From Mugil cephalus (taxonomy: Eukaryota > Chordata > Actinopteri > Mugiliformes > Mugilidae): a DNA stretch of 64,000 nucleotides. The notes beneath the pieces were generated by a model. That model saw only the letters and a list, made by a program, of their open reading frames with translations. It made no database searches and was not told the DNA's origin. The stretch spans positions 21,525,501 through 21,589,500 of the forward strand of contig NC_061771.1 of NCBI RefSeq assembly GCF_022458985.1, written 5' to 3'. Positions 62,581 to 64,000 of the stretch are shown here, in pieces; the first letter of the stretch is position 1; the number at the start of each line of letters is the position of its first letter. A program made the position numbers and the translations under genes.

Positions 62581-64000
62581 ATTCAGAGTCTGCACATAGA
62601 TGTGTAAAAATAGATGCCACGGCAAGCAAGTAGAGCTCCCCCTGGTGTCGGGCTGCAGTATAGGTGGATGGGACTAAAACACAAATGTATGTTTATTTTT
62701 TATGGATGGTTCCTGGTATTACTTTGAAGGACACTCACTGGTCACATTAGGTACACCTGTTCAACTGCTTGTTAACACAAATAGCTTATTAGCCAATCAC
62801 ATGGCTCAATCATTTAGGTGATCAAGACAACTTGCTGAAGTTCAAACCGAGCATCAGAATGAGGAAGAAAGGGGATTGAAGTGACTTTGAACGTGGTATG
62901 GTTGTTGGTGCCAGATGGGCTGGTCTGAGTATCTCAGAAACTGTTGGTGCTGGGATTTTCACACACAACCATCTCCAGGGTTTTACAGAGAATGGTCAGA
63001 AAAAGGTCAGAATTTGTAAACAGCATGAAAGCATGGATACATCCTGCCTTGTATCAACGGTTCAGGCTGGTGGTGGTGGTGTAATTGATTGTTGCGAATA
63101 TCTGACTGTAAATGCTATAAGTCTCCATCCTCATCCTATTTTTCAGGTGGGACTCCTCCTCAACTGCTGCATCATTAAGTTTTACCTGTGCCAAGCTCAG
63201 CAGCGGCAGTCCAGCAGCATCCTGGTTTACCTTAAGAACTTGGCAGCAGCTGACCTTCTTCACTGCCTCAGCCTACCTCTACGTATCACCAAACACATTG
63301 GCCGCTCTGACACTATCCTCCAGGTCTACTGCAAATTTGGCGCTTCCACCTTTTATGTCAACATATATGTCAGCATCCTGTTCATGGGCTACATCGCTGC
63401 AAACAGGTAGGCCAGGGTTAGCCAACAATGTAGCATTACAAATGCTATGCGACCCCAGAGGTTCAGTTCGATAGATCTAAAGTTGTCACTTGAGGTTTGT
63501 CTCACCTCTTTCCAGATTTCTGAAGATTGTTCATCCTTTGGGGACTCACATCCTGCAGACAGTGAAAGGTGCCCACATCCTGTCCGTGGTAACCTGGGTT
63601 TTCTTCCTCTCTCTGAAGATCGTCTACATCATCATGTCATTCACCAAAGACACAGTTCCGACCCCTGTCTCCAACATGGTTGATTGTGAGTGCTTGCACG
63701 GCAGCCGGCTCACCGTGTTGTACAAAATCATGCACAGCTGTTGCATCGCCCTCTTCCTGCTTGTCCTCGTATCCTTGCTCTTCTTCTACTACAAAATCGG
63801 TCACCAAGTGTTGCTGGCGCAGCAGAGGCAGCCGGCTTCCTCCTGCTCCAAAAAGCTTGAAAAGTCACGGAGCAAGATGTTAGTGCTGGTCGGCGTCTTC
63901 TGTTTTTGCTTTTTCCCATACCACCTAGTGCGAGGTCTCCACATTTTCCTGTGGACTAACTGTTCACTTAGCAAAGCTGTGTTCTACCTGAAGGAGCTGA
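59671..64000 (+). CDS. P2Y12/P2Y14-like G-protein-coupled receptor, 3 coding exons, runs off the right edge
   Basis: Exons 59671-59817, 63147-63406 and 63516 to beyond 64000 join in frame (297 residues visible). The N-terminus has three possible N-glycosylation sites (NRSS, NQTE, NSTC). TM1 is split by the intron (IYSLVFL / VGLLLNCCII). TM2 has NLAAADLL with the conserved Asp. TM3 starts after VYCKFGAS and ends with NRF where DRY is usual. TM4 is VVTWVFFLSLKIVYII. ECL2 has the disulphide Cys in VDCECLHG. TM5 is IALFLLVLVSLLFFYYKI, TM6 VGVFCFCFFPYHLVRG and TM7 begins FYLKEL. KIVHPLG and FYLKEL point to the P2RY12-13-14/GPR87/GPR34 group, which senses nucleotides or lysophospholipids through Gi. 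Exact orthology is open. Confidence 0.85.
60100..60350. repeat. GT-type dispersed repeat, left half, with telomere-like TTAGGG units
   Basis: It contains GTGAGGACATTTTGGCTGGT and then GGTTATGG units grading into four TTAGGG units (about 60303-60329) and AAGGGGCTAGGTAATGCA. This is the left half of a common fish repeat. The expected continuation, ATATG..AGTGTCCTCACAAAG, is not adjacent but lies at 62471-62580. Confidence 0.7.
61590..61730. repeat. SINE-like fragment with tRNA-type B box
   Basis: GGGTCACAGGTTCACCTCCC resembles a tRNA B box (GGTTCRANNCC). It is followed by GCCCTGAGCAAGCACCTAAC and CCCCAATATGCTCCCTGGG, common fish retroposon words. It is not a functional tRNA. Confidence 0.5.
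61735..62250 (-). pseudogene. LINE reverse-transcriptase remnant (R2/NeSL-like clade suspected)
   Basis: On the minus strand GCTISPLTFTMAMEVIIRAS (62237-62178) and then AYMDNMTTVTSTA are the RT motifs around the catalytic box, with the usual DD changed to DN. TVCEVPLTKVEKLERMINSL, RRWLGVPRCLSTAALYGKG and TSLTEEFKCAKARLE follow. Stops and frame breaks separate the parts, so it is dead. The clade is a guess. Confidence 0.65.
62471..62580. repeat. GT-type dispersed repeat, right half, with (TG)n tail
   Basis: AATAAGTGTCCTCACAAAGA then CACGTG and about 30 TG units. It matches the right end of the repeat begun at 60100-60350. Confidence 0.75.
62735..63105 (+). mobile_element. Internally deleted Tc1-like transposon beside receptor exon 2
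   Basis: The left end is CACTGGTCACATTAGGTACA. Then the transposase N-terminal part is readable (FERGMVVGARWAGLSISETV). After ENGQKK the sequence jumps to a late segment, ICKQHESMDTSCLVSTVQAG, so most of the DNA-binding and catalytic core is deleted. The right end is missing. It is a different family from copies A-I. Confidence 0.8.

Overview
This is teleost fish nuclear DNA. The genes are split into many short exons with GT-AG introns, and the introns hold long CA/GT microsatellites and many decayed fish-type transposons (Tc1-like, hAT-like and LINE tails). Three neighbouring genes are recognisable: vav1 (minus, N-terminal part only), sh2d3a (plus) and trip10/CIP4 (minus). From memory, VAV1, SH2D3A and TRIP10 lie together on human chromosome 19p13.3 in the same relative orientation: vav1 and sh2d3a head to head, sh2d3a and trip10 tail to tail. 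The window therefore carries an old vertebrate linkage block. I could not tell which teleost group it comes from.

Layout. 1-6862: five 5' coding exons of vav1 (calponin-homology domain and start of the acidic region); the rest lies off the left edge. 6863-10037: shared upstream region. 10038-28085: sh2d3a in 18 coding exons, rebuilt as an uninterrupted 833-codon frame (SAM-like, SH2, linker, Cdc25-like domain). A GC-rich stretch at about 16.4-16.66 kb looks like an internal promoter for a shorter SAM-less form. 28086-30204: the two 3' ends. 30205-49559: trip10 in 14 coding exons, rebuilt as 503 codons (F-BAR, HR1, SH3). 53629-56961: an mfap4-like fibrinogen-domain gene in five coding exons (247 codons, minus). 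59671-64000: first three coding exons of a P2Y12/P2Y14-like G-protein-coupled receptor (plus), which runs off the right edge.

VAV1 is a Rho/Rac exchange factor, SH2D3A an NSP-family adaptor and TRIP10 an F-BAR protein that binds Cdc42. All three belong to receptor and cytoskeletal signalling, but no shared regulation is visible. The mfap4-like lectin and the P2Y-like receptor are separate genes beside the block.

The space between exons is dominated by relics. At least nine internally deleted copies of one Tc1-like element are spread over 30-59 kb, mostly in trip10 introns, and one is itself interrupted by a LINE tail. Other relics are hAT-like copies, a LINE reverse-transcriptase remnant that splits an older GT-rich repeat, and a deleted Tc1 element next to the receptor's second exon. 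I saw no complete active transposon, tRNA, rRNA or CRISPR array. I found no clearly new biological system; the main points of interest are gene-structure oddities and nested transposon events.
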